A DNA stretch of 64,000 nucleotides from Erwinia sp. E_sp_B01_1. GTDB taxonomy: Bacteria > Pseudomonadota > Gammaproteobacteria > Enterobacterales > Enterobacteriaceae. The position numbers and the translations under genes were made by a program. This document shows, one piece after another, positions 10,745 to 19,884 of the stretch (the first letter of the stretch is position 1; each line of letters opens with the position of its first letter). The notes under the pieces are model-generated. The model was not told the origin of the DNA. It searched no databases and saw only the letters and a program-made list of their open reading frames with translations. The stretch covers positions 3,968,001 to 4,032,000 of the forward strand of contig NZ_CP142208.1 of the NCBI RefSeq assembly GCF_036865545.1, read 5' to 3'.

Positions 10745-10768
10745 GGGCACCCATCGGGTGCCCTTTTT
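10745..10768 (+). terminator. Rho-independent terminator of metK
   Basis: Perfect 8-bp stem GGGCACCC/GGGTGCCC with loop ATC followed by TTTTT, 20 bp after the metK stop. Confidence 0.9.
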
Positions 10769-10831
10769 GCTGTCTGTCGCTGGCAGAGTCGCGGCGCCTG
10801 GCTACACTTCTTGAGAATTTATACCCGGCAA

Positions 10832-10847
10832 GTGTTAACGGTTACAT
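10832..10847. promoter_or_regulatory. Distal GalR/GalS-type operator upstream of galP
   Basis: GTGTTAACGGTTACAT matches the gal operator consensus GTGKAANCGNTTNCAC except at two positions. It lies about 290 bp upstream of galP and 203 bp upstream of a near-perfect copy at 11035, a two-operator layout like that used for GalR looping at gal promoters. Confidence 0.45.
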
Positions 10848-11034
10848 TGGGAAACATTTTGTATATCTGATAATTAAGAATTAATACTCTTAACATTCTG
10901 TAGCGTAATGCGCTATTTTCAGCGCTGTCCGATGGATGCTCATACAGATTTTGAGTGAAACTATTCAACACTATGTCTATCTGGTTAAAAAGCGTAAGCA
11001 CGCGTGAAAATGCTGCATTCAGGATTGATCTTGT

Positions 11035-11050
11035 GTGTAACCGATTACAC
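11035..11050. promoter_or_regulatory. Proximal GalR/GalS operator upstream of galP
   Basis: GTGTAACCGATTACAC is an almost perfect palindrome that fits the GalR/GalS consensus GTGKAANCGNTTNCAC at every defined position. It lies 87 bp upstream of the galP start, next to a CRP site, so galactose induction and catabolite control are expected. Confidence 0.8.
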
Positions 11051-11053
11051 TAG

Positions 11054-11069
11054 TGTGATCTCCAGCACA
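11054..11069. promoter_or_regulatory. CRP site upstream of galP
   Basis: TGTGA-TCTCCA-GCACA fits TGTGA-N6-TCACA at nine of ten core positions. It starts 4 bp after the proximal GalR operator. Confidence 0.7.
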
Positions 11070-11136
11070 GTCTTGCGGGCAAAGGTTTTCTACCATTTAT
11101 AACAACAATAAGCAGTACCACTTTAATGGAGGCGTT

Positions 11137-12534
11137 ATGCCTGATAATAAGAAAAAGAGCAGAACCTCAAACAAGGCGATGACCTTTTTTGTCTGTTTTC
11201 TCGCCGCACTGGCGGGTCTGCTGTTTGGTCTGGATATCGGCGTTATCGCCGGCGCCCTGCCCTTCATCGCTAAGGATTTCAACGTTACCCCACATCAGCA
11301 GGAGTGGATTGTCAGCTCAATGATGTTTGGTGCCGCCGTAGGTGCAGTGGGCAGCGGCTGGATGTCTTCCCGCCTGGGCCGTAAAAAGAGCCTGATGATT
11401 GGTGCCGTCCTGTTTGTGATTGGCTCGCTGTGGTCAGCGATGTCATCCAACCCGGAAATGTTGATCTTTGCGCGCGTTATCCTGGGTCTGGCAGTGGGTG
11501 TGGCTTCTTATACTGCTCCTTTGTATCTCTCCGAGATCGCTCCGGAGAAGATTCGCGGCAGTATGATTTCGCTGTACCAGCTGATGATCACCATCGGTAT
11601 CCTGGGTGCCTATCTCTCTGATACGGCCTTCAGCTATACCGGCGAATGGCGCTGGATGCTGGGTGTTATTACTATCCCTGCTGCGTTGTTGCTGGTTGGC
11701 GTCTGCTTCCTGCCCAACAGTCCGCGCTGGCTGGCCGCGAAAGGCGACTTCCGTACCGCTCAGCGTGTTCTGGATCGTCTGCGTGATACCAGCGAGCAGG
11801 CGAAACGCGAGCTGGACGAAATCCGTGAAAGCCTGAAGATCAAACAGTCTGGCTGGAGCCTGTTCAAAGACAACAGCAACTTCCGCCGCGCCGTTTATCT
11901 GGGCGTTCTTCTGCAGGTAATGCAGCAGTTCACCGGTATGAACGTCATCATGTACTACGCGCCGAAGATTTTTGAAATTGCTGGCTTCACCAATACCACT
12001 GAACAGATGTGGGGCACGGTTATTGTTGGTCTGGTCAACGTTCTGGCCACCTTCATTGCTATCGGTCTGGTTGACCGCTGGGGCCGCAAGCCAACCCTGA
12101 AGCTGGGCTTCCTGGTAATGGCTGTGGGCATGGGCGTGCTGGGTACAATGCTGCATATGGGTATCCATTCCCAGGGCGCACAGTACTTCGCTATCGGCAT
12201 GCTGATGATGTTCATCATTGGTTTTGCGATGAGCGCCGGTCCGTTGATCTGGGTTCTGTGTTCTGAAATTCAGCCGCTGAAAGGCCGCGATTTCGGTATC
12301 ACCGTCTCTACCGCAACAAACTGGATTGCCAACATGATTGTGGGCGCAACCTTCCTGACCATGCTCAATACCCTGGGTAACGCGAATACCTTCTGGGTCT
12401 ACGCTGGTCTGAACATTGTGTTTATCATCCTGACAATCTGGCTTATCCCGGAAACCAAAAACGTTTCACTGGAACACATTGAACGTAACCTGTTAGGCGG
12501 TAAAAAACTGCGTGACATTGGCCACCGCGACTAA
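11137..12534 (+). CDS. galP: Galactose/proton symporter (MFS sugar porter)
   Basis: 465 residues with 12 predicted membrane helices, inner membrane. It imports galactose (and glucose) with a proton. Sugar-porter signatures seen are [12 protein letters not shown] in helix 1, GRKKS after helix 2, [16 protein letters not shown], the central [30 protein letters not shown] and PETKNVSLE near the C-terminus. GGAGG lies 6 nt before the ATG. GalP is preferred over AraE from the metK-galP-sprT synteny and the GalR operators upstream. Confidence 0.93.
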   Translation: MPDNKKKSRTSNKAMTFFVCFLAALAGLLFGLDIGVIAGALPFIAKDFNVTPHQQEWIVSSMMFGAAVGAVGSGWMSSRLGRKKSLMIGAVLFVIGSLWSAMSSNPEMLIFARVILGLAVGVASYTAPLYLSEIAPEKIRGSMISLYQLMITIGILGAYLSDTAFSYTGEWRWMLGVITIPAALLLVGVCFLPNSPRWLAAKGDFRTAQRVLDRLRDTSEQAKRELDEIRESLKIKQSGWSLFKDNSNFRRAVYLGVLLQVMQQFTGMNVIMYYAPKIFEIAGFTNTTEQMWGTVIVGLVNVLATFIAIGLVDRWGRKPTLKLGFLVMAVGMGVLGTMLHMGIHSQGAQYFAIGMLMMFIIGFAMSAGPLIWVLCSEIQPLKGRDFGITVSTATNWIANMIVGATFLTMLNTLGNANTFWVYAGLNIVFIILTIWLIPETKNVSLEHIERNLLGGKKLRDIGHRD

Positions 12535-12542
12535 GTCTTTCT

Positions 12543-12560
12543 GGCCGGGGAAACCCGGCC
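12543..12560 (+). terminator. Hairpin after galP
   Basis: Stem GGCCGGG/CCCGGCC with loop GAAA, 9 bp after the galP stop. There is no U tract, so it may act as a 3-prime stabiliser or a weak terminator. Confidence 0.45.
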
Positions 12561-12602
12561 ATCCTGATTGAAATCCTCTCTGCCAGATCGTATCCTCCCC
12601 CT

Positions 12603-13127
12603 ATGAAATCCCTCAGACTTCCCATCGCCCTGCAACAGGCAGTTATGCGCTCGCTGCGTGAAAAACTGCAGCTGGCAAATCTTCGTCTGGAACGCGACTA
12701 TCCCGAACCCAAACTGGTGTATCAGCAGCGCGGCACGGCTGCAGGAACAGCCTGGCTACAGCAGTGGGAGATCCGCCTGAATCCGGTGCTGCTGCTGGAA
12801 AACCAGCAGGCCTTTATCGATGAAGTTGTTCCCCACGAACTGGCTCATTTGCTGGTGTGGAAACACTTTGGCCGGAAAGCGCCCCACGGCAAAGAGTGGA
12901 AGTGGATGATGGAAAGCGTGCTGGAAGTTCCCGCACAGCGCACCCACAAATTTGAGATCGACTCGGTACGCAGCCGCTGTTTCCCTTACCGCTGCGGCTG
13001 CCAGCAGCATCAGTTAACCGTGCGCCGCCACAACCGGGTGGTGCGTGGTGAAACAGAGTATCGCTGCGTCCGCTGCGGCGAACGTCTGGCACCCGGTGAT
13101 TTCCAACTTTCCGAAAAATCAGCCTGA
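12603..13127 (+). CDS. sprT: SprT-family zinc metalloprotease-like protein
   Basis: 174 residues, slightly longer than E. coli SprT (165). It has a zincin-type motif HELAH at residues 78-82 followed by HGKEWKWMM, and a C-terminal zinc ribbon with cysteines in CGCQQH and RCVRCGE. The family resembles the eukaryotic SPRTN DNA-protein crosslink protease; the E. coli function is not firmly established. It lies between galP and endA as in E. coli. Confidence 0.93.
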   Translation: MKSLRLPIALQQAVMRSLREKLQLANLRLERDYPEPKLVYQQRGTAAGTAWLQQWEIRLNPVLLLENQQAFIDEVVPHELAHLLVWKHFGRKAPHGKEWKWMMESVLEVPAQRTHKFEIDSVRSRCFPYRCGCQQHQLTVRRHNRVVRGETEYRCVRCGERLAPGDFQLSEKSA

Positions 13128-13234
13128 CAGCGCTAAAAACGCCCATAAACAGCTAATTTGCCCTGCCGTAATTTCCTGTTCCCGATCGCATCTGTTACTC
13201 TCGCCGCCTCGTTTACAACAGAGACATCTGGAAC

Positions 13235-13948
13235 ATGCTTCTCAATCTTTTCCGCTGCTTTTCACTCTCCCTGCTTTTGCCGACCTTTTTCGCCCACAGC
13301 CTCAGCCTGGATAACTATCATCAGAACAGTTTCGGCCAGGCAAAAGAGTATGCCGCGAAGATCAACGCCGATGCGCCAGGCTCCTTCTATTGCGGCTGTA
13401 AAATTACCTGGAAAGGCAAAAAAGGCATTCCTGACCTGGCCTCTTGTGGTTATCAGCCGCGTAAAAATGCCAATCGCGCCAACCGCATTGAATGGGAGCA
13501 CGTCGTCCCTGCCTGGACGTTTGGTCATCAGCGTCAGTGCTGGCAAAACGGTGGCCGCAAGCAGTGCGCCAAAGATGCCGGATATCGCCGTATTGAGACC
13601 GATTTACATAACCTTCAGCCTGCGGTAGGCGAGGTGAATGGCGATCGCGGTAACTTTATGTACAGCCAGTGGAACGGCAGCGAGCACCAGTATGGTCAGT
13701 GTGAAATGAAAATCGATTTCAAGAACAAACTTGCTGAGCCGCCAGCCCGTGCCCGGGGAGCCATAGCCCGCACCTGGTTATATATGCGGGACCAGTATCA
13801 GATCAGCATGTCCAAACAGCAGACCCAGTTAATGAACGTCTGGAACAAGCTCTATCCCGCCACCGCCTGGGAGTGCGAACGGGACAATCGCATCGCTCGC
13901 GTACAGGGCAACCATAATCCCTATGTACAGCAAGCTTGCCAGCGGTAA
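13235..13948 (+). CDS. endA: Endonuclease I (periplasmic DNase)
   Basis: 237 residues. The N-terminal signal peptide is hydrophobic ([18 protein letters not shown]). The nuclease core has EWEHVVPAW and [18 protein letters not shown], the His-Asn-Asn type ββα-metal active site of the EndA/Vvn family. Several cysteine pairs are consistent with a disulfide-bonded periplasmic enzyme. It follows sprT by 107 bp and precedes rsmE. Confidence 0.95.
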   Translation: MLLNLFRCFSLSLLLPTFFAHSLSLDNYHQNSFGQAKEYAAKINADAPGSFYCGCKITWKGKKGIPDLASCGYQPRKNANRANRIEWEHVVPAWTFGHQRQCWQNGGRKQCAKDAGYRRIETDLHNLQPAVGEVNGDRGNFMYSQWNGSEHQYGQCEMKIDFKNKLAEPPARARGAIARTWLYMRDQYQISMSKQQTQLMNVWNKLYPATAWECERDNRIARVQGNHNPYVQQACQR

Positions 13949-14022
13949 AATCACTGACCTAAACTAGTGTTTATCTTCAGGCCGTGCCCGTTGCCCGGCC
14001 GCTAACCTTTATCAGGATTTCC

Positions 14023-14753
14023 ATGCGTATACCCCGCATCTTTCATCCCGAATCTTTGACCGCAGGCAGTGAAATTGCCCTGAACGACGACGCTGCGAAT
14101 CACGTAGGTCGCGTATTACGCATGAGTGCCGGACAAGCCCTGGAATTGTTCGATGGCAGTAATCTGGTTTTTCCTGCACAAATAGTGGAAGCCGGTAAAA
14201 AAAGCGTGCGGGTTTCCGTAGGCGAAGGCCGCGAAGAGAGCCGGGAATCCCCGCTTCACCTCCATTTAGGGCAGGTGATGTCCAGGGGGAGAAGATGGAG
14301 TTCACCATTCAGAAAGCGGTCGAACTTGGGGTAAATGTGATCACCCCCTTGTTTTCTGAGCGCTGTGGCGTAAAGCTTGATGCCGAACGGCTGGCAAAGA
14401 AAAACCAGCAATGGCAAAAAATTGTGGTTGCCGCCTGTGAACAGTGCGGCAGAAACAGCGTGCCTGAAGTCCGTGAAGCGATGACGCTTGAAGCCTGGAG
14501 CGCAGAGCAGGAAGCGGGCCTGAAACTCAACCTTCATCCCAGAGCCAGCCAGAGTATTAATACGCTGCCGCTGCCCGTTGAACGCGTGCGGTTGCTGATC
14601 GGCCCCGAAGGCGGCCTGACGGCAGATGAAATCAGCATGACGGCGCGTCACGGATTTACCGATATTCTGTTAGGCCCACGCGTATTGCGCACTGAAACCA
14701 CGGCTTTGACGGCTATCACTGCACTTCAGGTACGGTTTGGCGATCTTGGTTAA
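14023..14753 (+). pseudogene. rsmE: 16S rRNA (uracil1498-N3)-methyltransferase, frameshifted
   Basis: Two frames together make a full RsmE. Frame A (14023 to about 14289) reads [12 protein letters not shown] to LGQVMSRG; frame B resumes [13 protein letters not shown] and ends [11 protein letters not shown] at 14753. Joining them needs one extra G in the run GGGGG at 14285-14289, which then gives a 243-residue protein, the E. coli length. The SPOUT knot region [13 protein letters not shown] and [12 protein letters not shown] are intact in frame B. Every part of the coding sequence looks selected, so this is a recent −1 mutation or a consensus error. The start at 14023 has AGGA upstream. Confidence 0.9.
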
Positions 14754-14846
14754 GAACGCCTTTTACGCTAATTAACAATGAGTCCTGAGCGGTATCGTTA
14801 CGGCGATCGGAGACTCAGAAAACACAGCTCACCGGAGACAGATTAC

Positions 14847-15791
14847 ATGATCAAGCTTGGCATTGTGATGGACCCTATTACCGCCATCAATATCAAAAAA
14901 GACAGCAGCTTCGCTATGTTGCTGGAAGCGCAGCGCCGTGGTTACGAAATCCATTATATGGAGATGAACGATCTTTATCTCCGCGGCGGCGAAGCCCGTG
15001 CGCATACCCGCACCCTCAGCGTGGAGCAAAACTACGACAAATGGTTTGAATTTGGCAGCGAGCAGGATATTGCGCTGGCTGACCTGAATGTCGTCCTGAT
15101 GCGTAAAGATCCGCCGTTTGATACGGAATTTATCTATGCTACTTATATCCTCGAACGCGCTGAGGAGAAAGGAACGCTGATTGTTAACAAGCCGCAGAGC
15201 CTGCGTGACTGTAATGAAAAGCTGTTCACCGCCTGGTTCGCCGAGCTGACGCCAGACACGCTGGTTACGCGTAATGCGCAGCAGATCCGCGAATTCTGGC
15301 AGGAGCACGGTGATATCATCCTGAAACCTCTGGATGGCATGGGCGGCGCTTCGATTTTCCGTGTTAAAAAGGAAGATCCTAATCTGTCAGTGATTATTGA
15401 AACCCTGACTGAACACGGCAACTTCTACTGCATGGCGCAGAATTTCCTGCCAGCCATCAAAGAAGGTGACAAGCGCGTGCTGGTTGTGGACGGTGAGCCG
15501 GTACCTTATTGCCTGGCCCGTATTCCAAAGTCGGGTGAAACCCGCGGTAACCTGGCGGCCGGTGGCCGTGGCGAAGCCCGCCCGCTGTCAGACAGCGACT
15601 GGGAAATTGCCCGCCGTGTTGGCCCAACGTTAAAAGCCAAAGGTCTGATCTTTGTAGGCCTGGATATTATCGGCGACAAGCTGACTGAAATTAACGTGAC
15701 CAGCCCAACCTGCATCCGTGAGATCGAGGCCGCATTCCCCATCTCTGTAACTGGTATGCTGATGGATGCCATTGAGAAACGCCTGGCCTGA
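14847..15791 (+). CDS. gshB: Glutathione synthetase
   Basis: 314 residues of the ATP-grasp fold. It joins gamma-glutamylcysteine to glycine. Motifs include the N-terminal KLGIVMDPI, LKPLDGMGGASIFRV (ATP-grasp), RVLVVDGEPVPYCLARIP and EINVTSPTCIREIE near the C-terminus. The start is ATG 14847 (GGAGA upstream); the frame is open 23 codons further up without similarity to the family. It lies between rsmE and yqgE as in E. coli. Confidence 0.97.
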   Translation: MIKLGIVMDPITAINIKKDSSFAMLLEAQRRGYEIHYMEMNDLYLRGGEARAHTRTLSVEQNYDKWFEFGSEQDIALADLNVVLMRKDPPFDTEFIYATYILERAEEKGTLIVNKPQSLRDCNEKLFTAWFAELTPDTLVTRNAQQIREFWQEHGDIILKPLDGMGGASIFRVKKEDPNLSVIIETLTEHGNFYCMAQNFLPAIKEGDKRVLVVDGEPVPYCLARIPKSGETRGNLAAGGRGEARPLSDSDWEIARRVGPTLKAKGLIFVGLDIIGDKLTEINVTSPTCIREIEAAFPISVTGMLMDAIEKRLA

Positions 15792-15837
15792 CGGTATGAA
15801 CGGGGTCAACGGGCCCCTTTATTAACCCGTTAATTAC

Positions 15838-15859
15838 GCCCGCGGTTTCAGCCGCGGGC
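15838..15859 (+). terminator. Hairpin between gshB and yqgE
   Basis: Stem GCCCGCGG/CCGCGGGC with a 6-nt loop and no U tract. It may be an attenuator or a 3-prime end stabiliser for gshB. Confidence 0.4.
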
Positions 15860-15885
15860 GGTTAACCCGAATACAGAACCCTGAT

Positions 15886-16449
15886 ATGAATTTACAGCAT
15901 CATTTTTTGATTGCGATGCCCACGCTGCAGGATCCGTTGTTTAAGCGCTCGGTGGTTTATATCTGCGAGCATAATGCAGACGGAGCCATGGGCATAATAG
16001 TGAATAAGCCAATGGAGAACCTGACCGTTGACGGTATTCTGAAAAAACTGAAGATTATGCCCACCCCGCGTGAGCCCGAGGTCAAGCTCGACAAGCCGGT
16101 CTTTTCAGGTGGCCCCCTGGCAGAAGATCGCGGTTTTATACTGCATTCTGCTCAGCGTACTTTCGCCTCCAGCATTCGTGTGTCAGATAACACGGTAATC
16201 ACTACTTCCCGCGATGTACTGGAAACGCTTGGCACCCCTGAGCAGCCTCAGAATGTGCTGGTCGCCCTGGGTTACTGTGCCTGGGAGAAAGATCAGCTGG
16301 AAAATGAACTGCTGGAAAACGCCTGGCTCACCACGCCCGCCGACAGCAATATTTTGTTTAAAACGCCTGTCGCAGAGCGCTGGCGTGAAGCGGCTAAAAG
16401 CATTGGTGTGGATATCCATAACATCACCAGTGATGTGGGTCATGCCTGA
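15886..16449 (+). CDS. yqgE: UPF0301 protein YqgE
   Basis: 187 residues of the AlgH/YqgE family. The N-terminus [19 protein letters not shown] and the [27 protein letters not shown] and [12 protein letters not shown] motifs are conserved. Function is not well established. The stop TGA overlaps the ruvX start (TGATG), so the two genes are translationally coupled. Confidence 0.93.
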   Translation: MNLQHHFLIAMPTLQDPLFKRSVVYICEHNADGAMGIIVNKPMENLTVDGILKKLKIMPTPREPEVKLDKPVFSGGPLAEDRGFILHSAQRTFASSIRVSDNTVITTSRDVLETLGTPEQPQNVLVALGYCAWEKDQLENELLENAWLTTPADSNILFKTPVAERWREAAKSIGVDIHNITSDVGHA

Positions 16450-16871
16450 TGACGCATATGACATTGTTAGCTTTTGATTTTGGAACCAAAAGTATTGGCG
16501 TGGCCATTGGACAACAGCTCACCGGCACCGCCAGACCCTTAGCGGCATTGAAAGCGCAGGACGGTACGCCGGACTGGAATAAGATTGAAGCGCTGTTAAA
16601 AGAGTGGCTGCCAGACCGCGTAGTGGTAGGCCTGCCGCTGAATATGGACGGCACAGAGCAGCCCCTTACGGCCAGAGCCCGTAAATTTGCTAACCGTATT
16701 CATGGCCGTTTTGGCGTACAGGTTGACCTTCACGATGAGCGACTGAGCACGGTGGAAGCGCGTGCGGAGCTTTTCGAACGTGGCGGCTTTCGTGCCCTGA
16801 GCAAAGGCAGCGTCGACTCCCTGTCAGCGGTGATTATTCTTGAAAGCTGGTTTGAAAATAGCTGGTCATAA
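16449..16871 (+). CDS. ruvX: Pre-16S rRNA nuclease / RuvX (YqgF)
   Basis: 140 residues with an RNase H-like fold. Motifs seen: [13 protein letters not shown] with the first catalytic Asp, [14 protein letters not shown] and [10 protein letters not shown] with Asp and Glu. In E. coli YqgF is essential and trims the 16S rRNA 5-prime end; the family was first proposed as a Holliday junction resolvase. Start ATG 16449 overlaps the yqgE stop. E. coli begins near a downstream codon, so an alternative start at 16458 cannot be excluded. Confidence 0.94.
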   Translation: MTHMTLLAFDFGTKSIGVAIGQQLTGTARPLAALKAQDGTPDWNKIEALLKEWLPDRVVVGLPLNMDGTEQPLTARARKFANRIHGRFGVQVDLHDERLSTVEARAELFERGGFRALSKGSVDSLSAVIILESWFENSWS

Positions 16872-16880
16872 AGCATCATT

Positions 16881-16953
16881 GCGCGGCTGATTCAGCGCTG
16901 CCATGTTCTGCATTTTCAGCAATTCTGGGACAGCGCTGGCAAACCAGCCGCGC
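16881..16953. repeat. Long imperfect palindrome between ruvX and yggR
   Basis: Outer arms GCGCGGCTG (16881-16889) and CAGCCGCGC (16945-16953) are exact complements. Inside them CAGCGCTG occurs at 16892-16899 and 16931-16938 and can pair with itself. The result is a two-tier stem of 17 bp around a loop of about 31 nt. It fills most of the 84-bp gap between the convergent genes, so it may act as a bidirectional terminator or be a palindromic intergenic repeat. Confidence 0.6.
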
Positions 16954-16955
16954 TG

Positions 16956-17984
16956 TCATAAGAATCCCTCTACCGCCTTCTGTTCAGAAGGGGCAATCAA
17001 CCCGGCCTGCCGTCTCTCTGCCAGACTGCCCGCAAAGGTTTGCATTCCCGCCTGCATGCCGGTTTCCAGCAGGCCCGGTAGCTGATGAGTTTTTCCCTCA
17101 CGGATCAAATTTGCTATCGCAGGGGTGTTAACCAGCACTTCAAACAGCGCCACCCTGCCCTGCCCGGTGCTCTGCACCAGCTTTTGAGCAATCACCGCTT
17201 TGAGGCTGCCCGCCAGCTGGCTGCGGATCAGGTTTTTCTCCGCGCCGGGAAATACATCCACCAGCCTGTCTACGGCCTGGGCTGCGCCTCTGGTGTGCAG
17301 CGTTGCCAGCACCAGATGGCCAGTTTCTGCCGCCGTCAGCGCCTGCTGGATAGTGTCGCCATCGCGCAATTCCCCCAACAAAATCACATCCGGATCTTCA
17401 CGCAGCGCGCTACGCAATCCTTCACTGAATGAGCGGCAGTGCGTGCCAATCTCACGCTGCTGGATTAAAGAACGCTGGCTGTGATGGATAAATTCGATCG
17501 GATCTTCCAGGGTGAGGATATGCCGATCCTGCTGCTGGTTGATGGCCCCAATCAGCGCGGCCAGGGTAGTAGATTTACCGCTGCCTGTTGCGCCAGTCAC
17601 CAGCACCAGTCCATCTTCCAGTTGCAGTATTGCGCTGGCGATGGCTGGCAATTTGAGCGAGACGAGATCCGGGCATTCAGTGGCAATCAGCCTTAGCGCC
17701 AGCGATAGCCCCTTTCGCTGACGGAAAAGATTGGCCCGCAGCCGCGTCCCGTCAGCCAGCGTCAGGGCAAAATCCAGCTGCCCCTCCCGTTCGAACTGTT
17801 CAAGCTGCGCGGGCGTCAGCCAGCTTTCAGCGCTGGATTGCAGCAGTGCCTGGGTTATCCGGACCGAATCTGGCAGCGGCTCCAGCCGGCCATAACGCCG
17901 CCAGTAGGGAGAATGACCACTGCACAGGTGCAGATCCCCCGCGTTATGCTTTACACTATGGGCCACCATCTCCTCAATATTCAT
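16956..17984 (-). CDS. yggR: PilT-like type IV pilus ATPase YggR
   Basis: 342 residues of the secretion/retraction ATPase family. The Walker A motif GATGSGKST lies near residue 130, with the Asp box LTLEDPIEF, Walker B region EDPDVILLGELRD and His box LATLHTRGA following. PilT proteins power pilus retraction; yggR of E. coli is a PilT homologue with no clear role. It is divergent from yggS, with starts only 14 bp apart, and GGGAG lies 4 nt before its ATG. Confidence 0.92.
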   Translation of the reverse strand: MNIEEMVAHSVKHNAGDLHLCSGHSPYWRRYGRLEPLPDSVRITQALLQSSAESWLTPAQLEQFEREGQLDFALTLADGTRLRANLFRQRKGLSLALRLIATECPDLVSLKLPAIASAILQLEDGLVLVTGATGSGKSTTLAALIGAINQQQDRHILTLEDPIEFIHHSQRSLIQQREIGTHCRSFSEGLRSALREDPDVILLGELRDGDTIQQALTAAETGHLVLATLHTRGAAQAVDRLVDVFPGAEKNLIRSQLAGSLKAVIAQKLVQSTGQGRVALFEVLVNTPAIANLIREGKTHQLPGLLETGMQAGMQTFAGSLAERRQAGLIAPSEQKAVEGFL

Positions 17985-17998
17985 AAAACTCCCTGACT

Positions 17999-18706
17999 AT
18001 GACCTCGATTCAGCACAACTTACAGCAAGTCCGCGAACGTATCTCAGCGGCAGCCGCACGGTGCGGGCGCGATCCGGCAGAAATTACTCTGCTTGCAGTT
18101 AGCAAAACAAAACCTGCGAGCGCGGTCGAAGAAGCGGTTGTCGCAGGCCAGCGCTGTTTCGGTGAAAACTATGTGCAGGAAGGCGTGGATAAGATCATGG
18201 CGTTGGGAAATTCAGCCCTCGACTGGCACTTTATTGGCCCGCTGCAATCCAATAAGAGCCGGCTGGTGGCAGAAAACTTTGGCTGGTGTCACACCGTGGA
18301 CCGGCTGAAGATAGCCACCCGGCTGAACGAACAGCGTCCGGTTTCTCTGCCCCCACTGAACGTGCTGATCCAGATAAACATCAGTGACGAAAACAGTAAA
18401 TCTGGCATCATGCTGGAGGCGCTGAATGAACTGGCAAAAGAGATTGCCCTTCTGCCGCGTTTATCGCTGCGGGGGTTGATGGCAATCCCGGCGCCGGAAG
18501 CGGAATATTCACGCCAACTGGCCGTTTGTCAGCAAATGGCGGAGGCGTTTACCGCACTGAAAAAAGAGTATCCATCCGTCGATACACTTTCTCTGGGAAT
18601 GAGCGACGATATGGATGCCGCAATTGCGGCAGGCAGTACCATGGTGCGCATTGGCACCGCCATTTTTGGCGCGCGTGATTACAGCGCCGCTCACAACAAT
18701 AATTAA
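17999..18706 (+). CDS. yggS: PLP homeostasis protein YggS
   Basis: 235 residues of the YggS/PROSC family, which bind pyridoxal phosphate on an alanine racemase-like TIM barrel but have no known reaction. The PLP lysine is in LLAVSKTKP near residue 36; other motifs are GENYVQE, WHFIGPLQSNK, ISDENSKSG and LSLGMSDDM. There is no visible Shine-Dalgarno before ATG 17999, because the region is shared with the divergent yggR start. yggT follows after 8 bp. Confidence 0.95.
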   Translation: MTSIQHNLQQVRERISAAAARCGRDPAEITLLAVSKTKPASAVEEAVVAGQRCFGENYVQEGVDKIMALGNSALDWHFIGPLQSNKSRLVAENFGWCHTVDRLKIATRLNEQRPVSLPPLNVLIQINISDENSKSGIMLEALNELAKEIALLPRLSLRGLMAIPAPEAEYSRQLAVCQQMAEAFTALKKEYPSVDTLSLGMSDDMDAAIAAGSTMVRIGTAIFGARDYSAAHNNN

Positions 18707-18714
18707 GGACCCCC

Positions 18715-19269
18715 ATGCTGACGTTGACATTTCTGGTCAAGACCCTGATCGACCTCTACGTAATGGTGCTGTTGTTGCGTATCTGGATGCAGTGGGCACG
18801 CTGCGATTTCTATAACCCACTGGCGCAATTTATCGTTAAAATTACCCAGCCCGTGGTGAAACCTTTGCGACGTATCCTGCCCTCCATTGGCCCGGTCGAT
18901 ACCGCGTCTTTGCTGCTGGCTTTTGTACTGACTACGCTGAAATACCCGATTTTATTACTGATTCAGGTGGGCGCCTTCTCGGTAGACCCAATGAATCTGC
19001 TGGTTGGCCTTTTGTCGCTGGTGAAGTCCGCTGGCTATCTGGTGTTCTGGGTGATCATCATCCGCTCGCTGATGAGCTGGATCAGCCAGGGCCGTGGCCC
19101 GGTCGATTACGTGCTGATCCAACTGACCGAACCGCTGATGGCGCCAATCCGCCGCATTCTGCCCGCGATGGGTGGAATTGATTTCTCTGCCATGGTGGTG
19201 ATCCTGATCCTTTACATGCTGAACTACCTGGGCATGGATCTGTTCCCTGGCCTTTGGTACCTGCTGTAA
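18715..19269 (+). CDS. yggT: YggT family membrane protein
   Basis: 184 residues with two repeats of the YGGT domain, each with two or so hydrophobic segments and the motif PVVKPLRRILP / PLMAPIRRILPAMGGIDFS. Inner membrane. Overexpression in E. coli improves osmotic shock tolerance; the molecular role is unclear. It lies between yggS and rdgB. E. coli has yggU next; here only 21 bp separate yggT from rdgB and yggU is absent. Confidence 0.93.
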   Translation: MLTLTFLVKTLIDLYVMVLLLRIWMQWARCDFYNPLAQFIVKITQPVVKPLRRILPSIGPVDTASLLLAFVLTTLKYPILLLIQVGAFSVDPMNLLVGLLSLVKSAGYLVFWVIIIRSLMSWISQGRGPVDYVLIQLTEPLMAPIRRILPAMGGIDFSAMVVILILYMLNYLGMDLFPGLWYLL

Positions 19270-19290
19270 TCTGAAAATTCTGGACCTGAT

Positions 19291-19884
19291 ATGCAAAAAG
19301 TCGTGCTCGCCACCGGAAACCCCGGAAAAGTTCGTGAAATGGCTGATTTACTCGCCGCTTTTGGCCTCGATATCGTGGCGCAAACCGAACTTGGCGTAGA
19401 GTCAGCCGAAGAGACCGGCCTGACGTTTATTGAAAACGCTATTCTGAAAGCTCGCCACGCCGCAGCGCTTACCGGCTTACCGGCCATCGCCGATGACTCA
19501 GGGCTGGCGGTAGATGCACTTGGCGGCGCGCCTGGTATCTACTCGGCGCGTTATGCCGGAGAAGAGGCCAGTGACCAGCAGAACCTGCTCAAGTTACTGG
19601 ACGCACTGGAAGAGGTGCCGGACGGGCAACGTCAGGCACAGTTCCACTGTGTGCTGGTTTATCTGCGTCATGCGGAAGATCCCACTCCGCTGGTGTTCCA
19701 CGGTAGCTGGCAGGGTGAGATTGCCCGTAGCGCAGCGGGTGAAGGCGGTTTCGGCTACGATCCCATTTTCTTTGTCCCGGCGCTGGGTAAAACCGCAGCC
19801 GGGCTGAGCAAAGCGGAAAAACATGCGGTATCTCACCGTGGCAAAGCAATGACGCTGCTGCTGGAAGCGATGCGCAATGCGTAA
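19291..19884 (+). CDS. rdgB: dITP/XTP pyrophosphatase
   Basis: 197 residues of the HAM1 family. It hydrolyses non-canonical purine triphosphates (dITP, XTP) to monophosphates, keeping them out of DNA. Motifs: [14 protein letters not shown] (substrate loop), [37 protein letters not shown] with the catalytic acidic residues, and GFGYDPIFF. Its 3-prime end overlaps hemW by 8 bp, so the two are co-translated. Confidence 0.97.
   Translation: MQKVVLATGNPGKVREMADLLAAFGLDIVAQTELGVESAEETGLTFIENAILKARHAAALTGLPAIADDSGLAVDALGGAPGIYSARYAGEEASDQQNLLKLLDALEEVPDGQRQAQFHCVLVYLRHAEDPTPLVFHGSWQGEIARSAAGEGGFGYDPIFFVPALGKTAAGLSKAEKHAVSHRGKAMTLLLEAMRNA

Noticed and set aside
11443..12168. A 241-codon frame antisense to galP
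   Set aside because: Shadow of galP, rich in His/Gln as expected from reversed membrane-protein codons.
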